Assembly: GCA_013820875.1 (NCBI GenBank) | Contig: JACDHS010000012.1 | Location: 1 to 59,239, forward strand | Direction: 5' to 3' | DNA from: Verrucomicrobiota bacterium | Lineage (GTDB): Bacteria > Verrucomicrobiota > Verrucomicrobiia > Limisphaerales > JACDHS01 | DNA length: 59,239 nt | Shown: piece after piece, positions 50,828 through 59,239 of the stretch | Numbering within the stretch: the first letter of the stretch is position 1 | Layout of the letters: each line of letters opens with the position of its first letter | Program-made: the position numbers and the translations under genes | Notes under the pieces: generated by a model | Told to the model about the DNA's origin: nothing | Seen by the model: the letters and a program-made list of their open reading frames with translations, nothing else | Database searches by the model: none

Positions 50828-51349
50828 ATGAGTAAACCATTGACGAAGCAGCATGCCGGGAAAACTTCTGCCGTTGCGGTTGTCCGGGAGAAAAGCGCAC
50901 CCTGGACCGTCAAGAAAGCCAGTGGCGTGGTCAGCTATTGTGTTCATGGACCGGGCGGCAAGATTGTGGCCGCGGATTTTACCACTCCCAAACTGATCGA
51001 AGTCCTGCGAAGCGGGCTGCCGGTGCAGGAGTTGAATGATTTACAGACCACTCTCGAAGTGCCCATGGAAAAGCTGGTGCCGATGCTTGGAATCTCCAAG
51101 GCCACGCTCCATCGCCGCAAAGCCGAAGGAAAACTGGATCCGGCGGAATCCGATCGTGTTGTTCGCTTTGCCCGGCTTATGGGCCGGGCCTTGGAAGTTT
51201 TGGAGTCTGAGGAAAGTGCCCGTCAATGGCTGACTTCGCCTCAATTCGGACTTGGCGGTGCCGTGCCGCTCGAATACGCGGAGACGGAAGTGGGCGCCCG
51301 TGAAGTCGAAGACCTGCTGGGCCGCATTGAATACGGAGTCTATTCCTGA
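50828..51349 (+). CDS. Xre/MbcA/ParS-family antitoxin of a RES-Xre system
   Basis: 173 residues. A helix-turn-helix lies near the middle (VPMEKLVPMLGISKATLHRRKAEGKL), followed by the DUF2384 domain (VVRFARLMGRALEVLESEESARQWL and LGGAVPLEYAETEVGAREVEDLLGRIE) that occupies the RES toxin active site in known structures. One-base overlap with the toxin gene. It should repress its promoter through the palindrome upstream. Confidence 0.9.
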   Translation: MSKPLTKQHAGKTSAVAVVREKSAPWTVKKASGVVSYCVHGPGGKIVAADFTTPKLIEVLRSGLPVQELNDLQTTLEVPMEKLVPMLGISKATLHRRKAEGKLDPAESDRVVRFARLMGRALEVLESEESARQWLTSPQFGLGGAVPLEYAETEVGAREVEDLLGRIEYGVYS

Positions 51350-51804
51350 TGGACGAAGCGTGGCGCATCGTCAAGGAGAAGCATGCGGCCACGGCTTTCA
51401 CCGGGGAGGGCGCAGCCAAAGCAGGTGGGCGTTGGAACTCGCGCGGAGTGTTTCTCGTTTACGCCAGTGGCAGCAAATCCCTCGCTACTTTGGAGAGCCT
51501 GGTTCATTTGAACCCACCCGTCACTTTTAAATACGTCGCCTTTTCTTTGAAGTTTGATCGCGCTTTCGTTGAGGTTTTTCCGATCAAGAACCTTCCAGCC
51601 GGTTGGCGGGCTGAGCCTGCGCCTGCTTTCACCCAAGCCATTGGCGACCGTTGGGTGAAGTCGGCCAGATCGCCCATGCTCGCATTGCCCAGCGTCATCA
51701 CTGGCGAGACTAATTATCTCCTCAACCCCAGCCATCCGGATTTCAAAAAAATCACCATCGGCAAGCCTGAACCGTTTACGTTTGATCCCCGGCTGCTTGC
51801 TTGA
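51349..51804 (+). CDS. RES-domain toxin
   Basis: 151 residues. The conserved RES core is ATAFTGEGAAKAGGRWNSRGVFLVYAS, here described in two parts: FTGEGAAKAGGRWN and SRGVFLVYAS, followed by SLATLESLVH. RES proteins are ART-like enzymes that consume NAD+, depleting the cell. The frame is intact and coupled to the Xre antitoxin. The hallmark Arg, Glu and Ser letters are visible. Confidence 0.92.
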   Translation: MDEAWRIVKEKHAATAFTGEGAAKAGGRWNSRGVFLVYASGSKSLATLESLVHLNPPVTFKYVAFSLKFDRAFVEVFPIKNLPAGWRAEPAPAFTQAIGDRWVKSARSPMLALPSVITGETNYLLNPSHPDFKKITIGKPEPFTFDPRLLA

Positions 51805-52020
51805 GCAACCGTGAGCGCCACCTTCCCATCTCTGGACAATCGTGCTCACGCTAAATGCCCAACTCCCAACTGGCTCAAATGTGTCTAAAAAGTTCTATTC
51901 CCATTAGGGAGGCATCTCACTTAACCAAACGGCAGTGGGGCATGGGCCGTACAGTAAATATCCGAACTGTCCCAACCCTTTTGTTTGTTACCTTGAGCCG
52001 TTGCCCAACGTCATTATTCC

Positions 52021-54708
52021 GTGAATCCCGTGAAGCAGTTGCTGTCGATAATTATCGTTTGCTGGCCAGCATTGACCGCTTTTGCCCAACCGGCTACCGG
52101 TGAGTCACTTGCGAATGACGAAGATACCCAGCGATTCTTCGTTCGCGAGGTCCGTCCGCTGCTTCAAAAGAAGTGCTTCGGCTGCCATGGCGATGACCAA
52201 CAGGGCATCGAAGGGGAACTCGATCTGACTTCACGCGAAGGCTTCTTAAAAGGTGGCGAAACCGGGAAACCGGCGCTGATCCCCGGCAAACCGGACGATA
52301 GCTTGATGTTCCGTGCGATCCTGCGCACCGATAAGATGAAAATGCCGCCGAAAGATCGGAACGCACTTTCAACGGAGGAGATCGAAGTATTCCGACGATG
52401 GATCGCAGCGGGAGCTCCGTGGTCGGATGCAACTGCTCCTGCTACTCCAATCAAGTGGAATTTCAAAGCCGAGGACATCTGGGCGTTTCAGCCGGTGAAA
52501 AAAGTGGCTGTGCCTGAAATTCGCCCCCCGCAGTCCGTCACCCGAAATCCGATTGACGCTTTCGTCCAGGAAAAACTGCACGCGGAACAGTTGCAACCTG
52601 CTCGGCTCGCGGACAAGGCGACTCTTATTCGCCGCGCCAGCCTTGATCTCACCGGCCTGTTGCCTGAACCGAAGGAAGTGGACGCATTCATTGCAGATGA
52701 GAGTCCTGACGCTTTCGGGAAAGTCATCGAACGTCTCCTTGCCTCGCCGCATTACGGTGAAAAAATGGCGAGGCATTGGTTGGATGTGGTTCGCTATGCC
52801 GATACCGATGGTTTTTCCAATGACTACGAACGTCCGAACGCCTGGCGCTATCGCGATTACGTTATCCGATCCTTCAACGCTGATAAACCTTACGACCGCT
52901 TTGTGATCGAACAACTCGCTGGCGACGAACTGGCCGCGAGCCAAGGGAGCACACCAGATCCTGAGTTGCTGATCGCCGTGGGCATGCTGCGGATGGGGCC
53001 ATGGGAACAGACCGCCATGAGTGTTGTCGAAGAGCAACGGCAATTATTCCTCGATGACGTGACCGCCAGCGTCGGTTCCACTTATCTTGGGCTCACCACG
53101 GCCTGCGCGAAATGTCACGATCACAAATTCGATCCCATCTCGGCAAAAGATTACTATCGCCTGCAAAGTTGTTTTGCTCCCGCGCAATTTGAATTGCCCG
53201 GACTCGATTTCCTTCCTGGAGAAAACACCTCCCGATTCGATCAAGAAAAAGCGCGAGTTCAAGATGCGATTAAATCGATTCGCGCCCGGCAGAAAGAGTT
53301 CTCGAGCAAGCGCGATCTTGCTCTGCGCGAGTGGTTGAAGGAGAAAGGTTACAAGACGCTTAAGGAAGTTCCAGCCAGGGAGCGTCCGCAAAAAGATTTC
53401 GGCATCACGAAGGAAGAAGGTGAGCGTGAGAAAGTGTTGCGCAAACGGATCGAATATTTGGAACGCGAGATGCAGCGGTTCAAGCCGCAGGCTTTCAGTG
53501 TGGCAAACAAAAAGGCTGGCAGTTCCGATGCGCCACCGTTGTTACACATTTTGATCGGTGGCGCTTTGGAAACGCCCGGCGAACCTGTGACCCCAGGAGT
53601 CTTGAGTGCGGTTTATAATTCGGACGATTCGAAAACGCCCTCGGACTGGAACACCATCCCGCAGGAGACCGGGAACCGCCGGTTGAAATTGGCACAATGG
53701 ATTGCAAGCTCCGACAATCCGCTGGCTGCGCGCGTCATGGTGAATCGGGTATGGCAATGGCATTTCGGTAAGGGACTCGTCAAGAGCAGTAATAATTTTG
53801 GAAAGATGGGAGACAAACCGACTCATCCTGAACTGCTCGATTGGTTGTCAGTTTATTTTATTGAGCATGGTTGGAGTGTGAAGGAGATGCACCGGTTGAT
53901 CCTTCGTTCTCACACGTATCAACAGAGTTCCGTGCCGCACAATGCCGAGGCGTTGAAGAAAGCCGATCCGGAAGAAAAGTTGCTGGGATTTTTTGCGCCA
54001 CGCCGTCTTACTGCGGAGGAATTGCGCGATAACATGTTGCGCGTGGCAGGGGAGTTGAATGACGAAATGGGAGGGCCACCCGTTCTTCCGGAAATGAATC
54101 TTGAAGCCGCGCTGCAACCGCGCCGAATCATGGGAAGCGTGGCTCCTGTCTGTGTCCCGAGCTTTGCAAAAGAGCAGCGCAACCGGCGCACGATCTATGC
54201 GATGCAAATTCGCAGTCTCATGAACCCAATGCTCGAGGTGTTCAACGCTGCGCCGACTGACAATTCCTGCGAACGACGCGACGAAACGACTGTTACCCCG
54301 CAGGTGTTTGCTTTGTTTAACAGTCAAAGCGCGCATGATGCCGCCCTGGCGATGGCGAGTCGGTTGGCAAAAAGCGGGAAAGCTCCTGCCGCCCGTGTGG
54401 CGTTGGCATTTCAACTCGCTTACGGCCGGCAACCGTCGCGCAAAGAAGAGGAACTTTGCCTGAAACATCTCCACGATCTGGAAAAGCATCATCGCACCAC
54501 CGCGCCCGTGGATTTCTCATTCCCCGAGAAGGTTATCCGCAGCATGGTTGGAGAGTTCACGGGTGAATCGTTTGATTTCGATGAGCAATTGGATATGTCG
54601 AAATACGAGTATAACCTTCGCCCGAGTGAAGTGAATCCCGAAACGCGCGCGCTGGCCGATCTTTGCCTCGTGCTTTTGAACTCACACGAATTTGTTTATG
54701 TATATTAA
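52021..54708 (+). CDS. PSCyt1/DUF1549/DUF1553 protein, second copy
   Basis: 895 residues from a GTG start. Signal-like LLSIIIVCWPALTAFAQ, then haem site CFGCH at 52-56. DUF1549 (LDLTGLLPEPKEVDAFIADE) and DUF1553 (PLAARVMVNRVWQWHFGKG onward) follow the standard order. It is shorter than the first copy at 21342-24395 because the central region is reduced. It ends 12 bases before the paired DUF1501 gene. Function unknown, presumably extracytoplasmic. Confidence 0.92.
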   Translation: MNPVKQLLSIIIVCWPALTAFAQPATGESLANDEDTQRFFVREVRPLLQKKCFGCHGDDQQGIEGELDLTSREGFLKGGETGKPALIPGKPDDSLMFRAILRTDKMKMPPKDRNALSTEEIEVFRRWIAAGAPWSDATAPATPIKWNFKAEDIWAFQPVKKVAVPEIRPPQSVTRNPIDAFVQEKLHAEQLQPARLADKATLIRRASLDLTGLLPEPKEVDAFIADESPDAFGKVIERLLASPHYGEKMARHWLDVVRYADTDGFSNDYERPNAWRYRDYVIRSFNADKPYDRFVIEQLAGDELAASQGSTPDPELLIAVGMLRMGPWEQTAMSVVEEQRQLFLDDVTASVGSTYLGLTTACAKCHDHKFDPISAKDYYRLQSCFAPAQFELPGLDFLPGENTSRFDQEKARVQDAIKSIRARQKEFSSKRDLALREWLKEKGYKTLKEVPARERPQKDFGITKEEGEREKVLRKRIEYLEREMQRFKPQAFSVANKKAGSSDAPPLLHILIGGALETPGEPVTPGVLSAVYNSDDSKTPSDWNTIPQETGNRRLKLAQWIASSDNPLAARVMVNRVWQWHFGKGLVKSSNNFGKMGDKPTHPELLDWLSVYFIEHGWSVKEMHRLILRSHTYQQSSVPHNAEALKKADPEEKLLGFFAPRRLTAEELRDNMLRVAGELNDEMGGPPVLPEMNLEAALQPRRIMGSVAPVCVPSFAKEQRNRRTIYAMQIRSLMNPMLEVFNAAPTDNSCERRDETTVTPQVFALFNSQSAHDAALAMASRLAKSGKAPAARVALAFQLAYGRQPSRKEEELCLKHLHDLEKHHRTTAPVDFSFPEKVIRSMVGEFTGESFDFDEQLDMSKYEYNLRPSEVNPETRALADLCLVLLNSHEFVYVY

Positions 54709-54720
54709 GGACGCCAGCAC

Positions 54721-56160
54721 ATGGGGGGCAAAGCAGCCATGAACCCGCACATCCTTTCCCATCGTGAAGCATTCGCACTGAACCGCCGCGCCTTCATGTA
54801 TCGGCTCGGCTATGGGCTGGGCGGTCTCGCCTTCACCTCGTTGCTTGCCCGTGATCTGCAAGCCAGTGTGCTCGCGCCCAAAAAGCCGCATCACGATGCA
54901 AAGGCCAAAGCCTGCATCTTCCTCCTGATGGAAGGTGGCCCGAGTCACATTGATACGTTTGATCCCAAACCCAAGCTGGATGCATTGCACCTGAAAGAAT
55001 TTGTTCGTGACGAGAAATTCGCCTCGGCCATGGCGAGCGGTAAACGCTATTACGTGAAGAGTCCCTTCCGTTTTCGCAAGGCAGGCAAGTCAGGGATTGA
55101 TATCTGCGAAAACTTCGAACACCTCGCCGATTGTGTTGACGACCTTTGCATTTATAAAGGGGCTACCGCGCAAAGCGTGAATCATCCCACAGCGCTGTAT
55201 CATCTGAATACCGGCAACCAATTTGGCGGCGATCCTGCGATCGGTTCATGGGTGACGTATGGTCTGGGCGCCGAGAACCAAAATCTTCCCGCTTTCATGG
55301 TGCTGCCTGAAGTGGCCTATCCGCAAGGCGGCTCGGCCAATTGGTCCAACGGCTATTTGCCCGCCTACTTCCAGGGCACACCGTTGCGACCGGCTGGTTC
55401 GCCGATCCTGGATCTGAATCCCCCGGACGGAGTGACTCGCCAACGGCAGCGCACGAACCTCGATCTGCTCGCCGAATTGAATCGCTTGCACCAGGGAAAA
55501 TATCCCGGACACGAAGATCTTCCCGCGCGCCTTGAAAACTATGAACTGGCCTATCGCATGCAGACGGAGGTTCCCGAGTTGCTCAGCCTGGAGAACGAGA
55601 ACGCTGAAACAAAGGCCCTCTACGGATTGGACGACAACGAGACGCACGATTTCGGACGACGTTGTTTGCTGGCACGGCGGCTAATCGAAAAAGGCGTTCG
55701 ATTTGTGCAGCTTTATTCCGGCGGTTGGGACTCACACGATTACATTGAGAAAGCGCATTCATCCCGAATTCGTTCCGTGGACAAACCGATTGCCGGGTTG
55801 TTGAAAGATTTGAAACGTCGCGGGATGCTCGACAGCACGTTGGTGATCTGGGGCGGTGAGTTCGGTCGTTCACCCGACAATGGCATCCGCGGTGGCGGCG
55901 TGCAGTTTGGTCGCGATCACAATGCCAAAGGCATGTCGATGTGGTTCGCCGGCGGCGGCGTGAAATCCGGTCATGTGATCGGCGCGACGGATGAAACGGG
56001 TGAGAAAGCTGTGGAAGTTGTGCGTCCGCTTAAAGACGTTCATTGTACGATCCTGCACCTGCTCGGCCTGGATGATAATAAACTCACCCACTTTCACGGA
56101 GGCCGATTCAAGCAACTCAGCCAGGTGGGTGGTGCGGTGATTAAAGAGTTGTTGGGTTAA
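54721..56160 (+). CDS. DUF1501 domain protein, second copy
   Basis: 479 residues; a second ATG at 54739 may be the start. Tat-like signal NRRAFMYRLGYGLGGLAFTSLL. Typical DUF1501 pieces: FLLMEGGPSHIDTFDPKPKL, SVNHPTALYHLNTG, WVTYGLGAENQNLPAFMVL, GVRFVQLYSGGWDSHD, LVIWGGEFGRSPDNG, GRDHNAKGMSMWFAGGG. It pairs with the preceding PSCyt1 gene as in the first module. The first module also has a DUF1080 gene, which this lacks. Confidence 0.92.
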   Translation: MGGKAAMNPHILSHREAFALNRRAFMYRLGYGLGGLAFTSLLARDLQASVLAPKKPHHDAKAKACIFLLMEGGPSHIDTFDPKPKLDALHLKEFVRDEKFASAMASGKRYYVKSPFRFRKAGKSGIDICENFEHLADCVDDLCIYKGATAQSVNHPTALYHLNTGNQFGGDPAIGSWVTYGLGAENQNLPAFMVLPEVAYPQGGSANWSNGYLPAYFQGTPLRPAGSPILDLNPPDGVTRQRQRTNLDLLAELNRLHQGKYPGHEDLPARLENYELAYRMQTEVPELLSLENENAETKALYGLDDNETHDFGRRCLLARRLIEKGVRFVQLYSGGWDSHDYIEKAHSSRIRSVDKPIAGLLKDLKRRGMLDSTLVIWGGEFGRSPDNGIRGGGVQFGRDHNAKGMSMWFAGGGVKSGHVIGATDETGEKAVEVVRPLKDVHCTILHLLGLDDNKLTHFHGGRFKQLSQVGGAVIKELLG

Positions 56161-56176
56161 AGTGCCACGAAATTCC

Positions 56177-56437
56177 ATGAGTAAACGATTTCAACAGAAT
56201 TTTGGTATCACACTCATCGTGTCGGCTGCCTTGGCTGGTTTGGTCATCGAGCTTTGGTTGGGAAACATTGTTTCAACACATCCACCCGAGATTATTGGTC
56301 ACGAGAGTTCAGCAACCGGGAGTTATACGGCTGTTTTTGTTCAGTTCTCTTTTCATTGGGCAGTGTTGCTCCCATTATTGGCTATGTTTACTGTTGGACT
56401 GACTTGTCTTCTGATTTCAGCAAGAAGGCTGAGATAA
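56177..56437 (+). CDS. Small two-helix membrane protein, unknown
   Basis: 86 residues from the ATG at 56177 (MSKRFQQNFGITLIVSAA); a GTG at 56162 adds five residues. Helix one is FGITLIVSAALAGLVIELWLG and helix two WAVLLPLLAMFTVGLTCLLI, with a loop of about 35 residues. The TAA stop shares a base with the acetyltransferase start (TAATG), so translation is coupled. No recognised family. Confidence 0.6.
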   Translation: MSKRFQQNFGITLIVSAALAGLVIELWLGNIVSTHPPEIIGHESSATGSYTAVFVQFSFHWAVLLPLLAMFTVGLTCLLISARRLR

Positions 56438-56937
56438 TGCGCCCTCAATTTGAACCAAGACGAGGCAGCGAACGCATGACCATCATCAAACTATTCGACA
56501 ATCTCACTCATCGCGAACCAGTTATTGCGTTATGGGAGGCGATTTTCGGTTATGAGACCGCTCACAACAGTCCAGGCCTTGTCATTGACAAGAAAATCGC
56601 GATCAATGACGAACTGTTCTTTGTTGCCCTTTTGGATGCTGAGGTCGTTGGCACGACCATGGCCGGATACGATGGTCATCGCGGTTGGATTTATTCAGTC
56701 GCAGTCCACCCCGGGCATCGCAAGCAAGGGATCGGTACCAGCCTCGTCTCACACGCGGAGCGTGCGCTAATCGAGCGAGGTTGCGTGAAGATCAATTTGC
56801 AGATTGCGCAGGGCAACGAGAGTGTTGCGGCGTTTTATTCCTCACTGGGCTATGCCGAAGAGAAGCGCGTCAGTATGGGAAAACGGATAGATGAAAACAG
56901 CTCAATCTCCTCTTTCTCGCCCGACACAAACGGCTGA
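56437..56937 (+). CDS. GNAT-family N-acetyltransferase
   Basis: 166 residues. The acetyl-CoA motif is VAVHPGHRKQGIGTSLVSHAE; motif B is VKINLQIAQGNESVAAFYSSLGY. Resembles YpeA/RimI-like members (MTIIKLFDNLTHREPVIALWE). The ATG at 56476 might be used instead. The substrate is not predictable. Coupled to the small membrane protein upstream. Confidence 0.9.
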   Translation: MRPQFEPRRGSERMTIIKLFDNLTHREPVIALWEAIFGYETAHNSPGLVIDKKIAINDELFFVALLDAEVVGTTMAGYDGHRGWIYSVAVHPGHRKQGIGTSLVSHAERALIERGCVKINLQIAQGNESVAAFYSSLGYAEEKRVSMGKRIDENSSISSFSPDTNG

Positions 56938-56967
56938 ACCCCCCGTCAAGCCTGACGCCAATGGTCA

Positions 56968-57354
56968 CTATCCGGTGGCCGTTCCAGGGAAATTCTCGCT
57001 GGTATGATGTGCTTCACCTTTGACGGATCTGAGCGGGAGTTCGATTGAAAAGGTGGTGCCTGCGCCGAAGGTGCTTTCCACATGAATAGCGCCGCCATGG
57101 GCCTCGACAATGGCTTTGCAGATAGCGAGCCCCAGGCCGCTGTTGCCTTTACTGCGGTTGCGCGCTTTATCCACTCGATAGAACCGCTCGAATAAATGGG
57201 GCAGGGACTCTGCCGGAATACCCACTCCGTTATCAGTCAATCGAAAGACTGCTTTATCCCGTTTGCGTTGGAGCGAAAGACAAACTTCGATTCCTTCCGG
57301 GTTATGTTGAATGGCATTGTTAAGAAGGTTTGTTAGATAGCGGAGAGGCGACTG
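56968..57354 (-). pseudogene. Histidine-kinase ATPase fragment, decayed
   Basis: The frame reads SPLRYLTNLLNNAIQHNPEG (N box), LTDNGVGIP (G1), HLFERFYRVDKARN and NSGLGLAICKAIVEAHGGAI (G2), the C-terminal half of a heavy-metal-type sensor kinase. It opens abruptly after a stop at 57355-57357; in another frame just upstream HDSRLSAI matches the expected previous residues, so a one-base deletion near 57340 has shifted it. No dimerisation domain or partner regulator is left. Confidence 0.75.
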
Positions 57355-57566
57355 TCATGCAGTCTTTATCTCAGAGATCACCTTAAGTTCAGATGAAGGA
57401 GAACGAGATGGAGTTGGCAATTTTAGTTGTTTCATTCGCAAAATGCGGCAGGAGATCTCGATTGGCTTTGTTTTTAATGGCGGTGTCACCTGTCTTTGCC
57501 ATGAAGAAACATGCTGTCACTGGCGTCACAACTAATGTGCTCCTCTGGCAGTTCAGTAAGAAAACT

Positions 57567-58910
57567 ATGTTAAACTCTGATAAGCTTCTCTCCTCCCTTT
57601 TAGGCGTGGTGATCCTCCTGGGTTGTTGTGTAACCATCCACGCTGGCGCAGTGAAACAAGTCGTCTTGAACGATGATGGTGGTTGGTGCTGGTACGAAGA
57701 TGAGCGCGCCATTGTTGTGAAGAACAAACTCTTCCTCGGCACAGTGGCAAACGGAGCGCATGACCCATCCCGGAAGGGAGATATCGATGCGATCACCTAC
57801 GACTTTAAGACAGGCAAAATCACCCGCGACATTCTGCATAAAAATTTTGAGGCGGACGATCATGATTCTCCCGCCTTTTTGCAGCGCGCCGACGGGCGAG
57901 TTCTCGCGATGTACTGCAAACACAACCCCGAAAATAAAATTTACTATCGGGTGACCAAAGCTCCCGGCGACGGTTCAGAATGGCAGGAGGAAAAGGTATT
58001 CGTGCCGAGCCAAAGCAGTCGTGTGACCTACTCCAACCTGCATTGGTTGCAAAAAGAGAACAAAGGCAAGGGGCGCATCTACAATTTCTTTCGGGGCTAC
58101 GATAATACGTTCAAGCCATCCTGGATGTTTTCTGACGACCAGGGCGATACATGGACCGCAGGGGGTGTGCTGATTGATTTTCAAGACAAGATACGGCATC
58201 GGCCCTATGTGAAGTATGCCTCGAACGGCAAAGATACGATTCACTTTGTGTTTACCGAAGCGCATCCGCGTAATTACGACAACAGCATCTATCACGCATA
58301 CTATCGGAATGGCTCACTCCATGGCAGCGACGGTAAATTGATCCGCCAATTGAGTGAGAGTCCGTTTTTCCCTTCCGAGGCCACCCAGGTTTTCCAGGGA
58401 GATTCCGCAAACGTGGCGTGGACCCAGGACATGGAGCTCGATTCCAAAGGGCATCCGCAAATTGTCTATTCCGTGCAGAAAGATTCCGCAGGATTGCCAT
58501 CAAGACAGGGTGGTATGGACCATCGGTATAGGTTCGCGCGATGGGATGGAAAACGCTGGCACGATTCTGAAATCGCCTATGCCGGTTCCAGGCTTTACGC
58601 CGGGGAAGATGATTATACGGGTGGCATCTGCATTCATCCAGATGATCCAAAAACCGTTTTTATCTCAACGAATGTTGATCCGGTTACGGGCCAAAAGACG
58701 GGTAGCGGCCATTACGAGATATATCGCGGCAACACCCGCGATGGAGGCGCCACATGGAAGTGGAGCGCCATCACAGAGAACTCGCACCAGGATAACTTGC
58801 GGCCCATCGTGCCAAAGTGGCAGAAGGGAAAAACAGCGCTTCTTTGGCTGCGTGGCAGTTTTTCGAGCTACACCAAATATACATTGGAAGTTGTCCTGCA
58901 AAAGGACTGA
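57567..58910 (+). CDS. Secreted BNR_4-repeat protein, putative glycan-active
   Basis: 447 residues from the ATG at 57567, chosen because the signal peptide (LLSSLLGVVILLGCCVTIHAG) follows directly; an earlier ATG at 57393 lacks support. The BNR_4-type beta-propeller reads WCWYEDERAIVVKNKLFLG, DDHDSPAFLQRADGRVLAMY, NFFRGYDNTFKPSWMFSDDQGDTW, DTIHFVFTEAHPRNYDNSIYH. Several polysaccharide lyases of sulfated or uronic glycans have this fold, but catalytic residues cannot be confirmed. Its possible link to the sulfatases is inference from class. Confidence 0.82.
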   Translation: MLNSDKLLSSLLGVVILLGCCVTIHAGAVKQVVLNDDGGWCWYEDERAIVVKNKLFLGTVANGAHDPSRKGDIDAITYDFKTGKITRDILHKNFEADDHDSPAFLQRADGRVLAMYCKHNPENKIYYRVTKAPGDGSEWQEEKVFVPSQSSRVTYSNLHWLQKENKGKGRIYNFFRGYDNTFKPSWMFSDDQGDTWTAGGVLIDFQDKIRHRPYVKYASNGKDTIHFVFTEAHPRNYDNSIYHAYYRNGSLHGSDGKLIRQLSESPFFPSEATQVFQGDSANVAWTQDMELDSKGHPQIVYSVQKDSAGLPSRQGGMDHRYRFARWDGKRWHDSEIAYAGSRLYAGEDDYTGGICIHPDDPKTVFISTNVDPVTGQKTGSGHYEIYRGNTRDGGATWKWSAITENSHQDNLRPIVPKWQKGKTALLWLRGSFSSYTKYTLEVVLQKD

Positions 58911-59239
58911 CAACATCTGGAGCGCGGCTGTGTGCGTTGTGCATTCCCATACCTGTTCATCTGGGGGGCTATAGCGATTACCAAAAGTAATTTCCGGATA
59001 GGGACTCAAGTTTGATCGGAAACGTCCGGTGTTCAACCGCGAGCGTTTATTGCACGGCGGGCTGTCTGGTTCCTTCTCCTCGGGGGAGAAGGTCACTGCC
59101 ATTTAGTTAAGCCGCGATCACTCCCTTTCAGGGCTGAAAGCCCGGCATGTGATAGCCTGGGCTGCAGCGAGTCCGACGAGCAAGGCCCAGGTAAAGATCA
59201 TCGGAAACCCAAAGCTCTGTAAGAGCGACATACTTGTCC
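58911..59239. repeat. Repeat-rich terminal gap with two hairpins
   Basis: CCTTCTCC pairs with GGAGAAGG (59072-59092, loop TCGGG), and GGGCT(GAA)AGCCC is at about 59130-59142. The latter is inside an apparently interspersed element running to the window end. No large gene is visible in these 329 bases. Confidence 0.6.
59118..59231 (-). CDS. Very small hydrophobic ORF, 37 residues, within the terminal repeat
   Basis: From ATG (59229-59231) to TGA (59118-59120), it reads MSLLQSFGFPMIFTWALLV, then GLAAAQAITCRAFSPERE. One predicted membrane helix. Too short for firm support; it may be a chance frame in a repeat. Its C-terminus is encoded by the GGGCTTTCAGCCC palindrome. Confidence 0.25.
   Translation of the reverse strand: MSLLQSFGFPMIFTWALLVGLAAAQAITCRAFSPERE

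Overview
The window looks like a chromosomal segment of a free-living verrucomicrobium, most likely of the Pedosphaera/Limisphaerales type. This is inferred from gene content alone. The markers are two PSCyt1/DUF1549/DUF1553 plus DUF1501 gene pairs, a DUF1080 protein, a Tat-exported Gfo/Idh/MocA protein, an H-X9-DG prepilin-like protein, sulfatases, and a stand-alone presqualene/phytoene synthase. No rRNA, tRNA, CRISPR array or intact transposon was seen. Many genes lack a clear Shine-Dalgarno sequence.

Layout. 1-1304: a 41-bp palindromic tandem array running into a decayed REP-associated (RAYT) transposase, then a type II toxin-antitoxin pair. 1672-6236: stand-alone coaC, an NtrB/NtrC-like two-component pair, a small membrane protein and an HpnD-like synthase. 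6607-9185: Gfo/Idh/MocA oxidoreductase (-) and serine acetyltransferase (+). 9231-12624 (-): pyrD, then a receiver-GAF-histidine kinase with its NarL-type regulator. 12732-14331: two ABC-2 permeases. 14459-19871: lineage-specific proteins, including a membrane-anchored GrpE-domain protein, and a second 41-42-bp array. 19879-25205 (-): DUF1080 - PSCyt1/DUF1549/DUF1553 - DUF1501 operon. 25540-25829: a third 41-bp array. 26230-33535: cimA, a hydrolase-aminotransferase-unknown operon, a VapBC-like pair, a HIT protein, and nrdR overlapping an unknown gene. 33800-38110: a purple-acid-phosphatase-like enzyme and two divergent sulfatases. 38180-38300: a 42-bp array. 38576-42454: a SahR-like ArsR-methyltransferase regulator divergent from metK-ahcY. 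42573-45320: a sigma factor fused to a membrane and toroid-like sensor. 45360-46200: small unknown genes including a paralogous pair. 46633-50338: ferredoxin and pdhA-pdhB-pdhC. 50410-51804: toxin relic and a Xre-RES pair. 52021-56160: second PSCyt1-DUF1501 operon. 56177-59239: small membrane protein, GNAT acetyltransferase, histidine-kinase relic, a secreted BNR-repeat protein and a repeat-rich end.

How the genes work together. Three stories stand out. (1) metK and ahcY form a SAM-cycle unit facing a regulator whose sensor domain is a methyltransferase fold; an inverted repeat overlaps the metK promoter, suggesting SAH-responsive feedback. (2) Sulfatases, BNR protein, DUF1080, DUF1501/PSCyt1 and the phosphoesterase fit a life of degrading sulfated or complex polysaccharides outside the cytoplasm. 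(3) The 915-residue sigma-membrane-toroid fusion is the best candidate for an undescribed signalling device: promoter recognition and extracytoplasmic sensing would be in one polypeptide with no visible anti-sigma gene. A non-coding theme also recurs: four tandem arrays of unrelated sequence share a 41-42-bp period, and several intergenic palindromes are built from short reiterated words.
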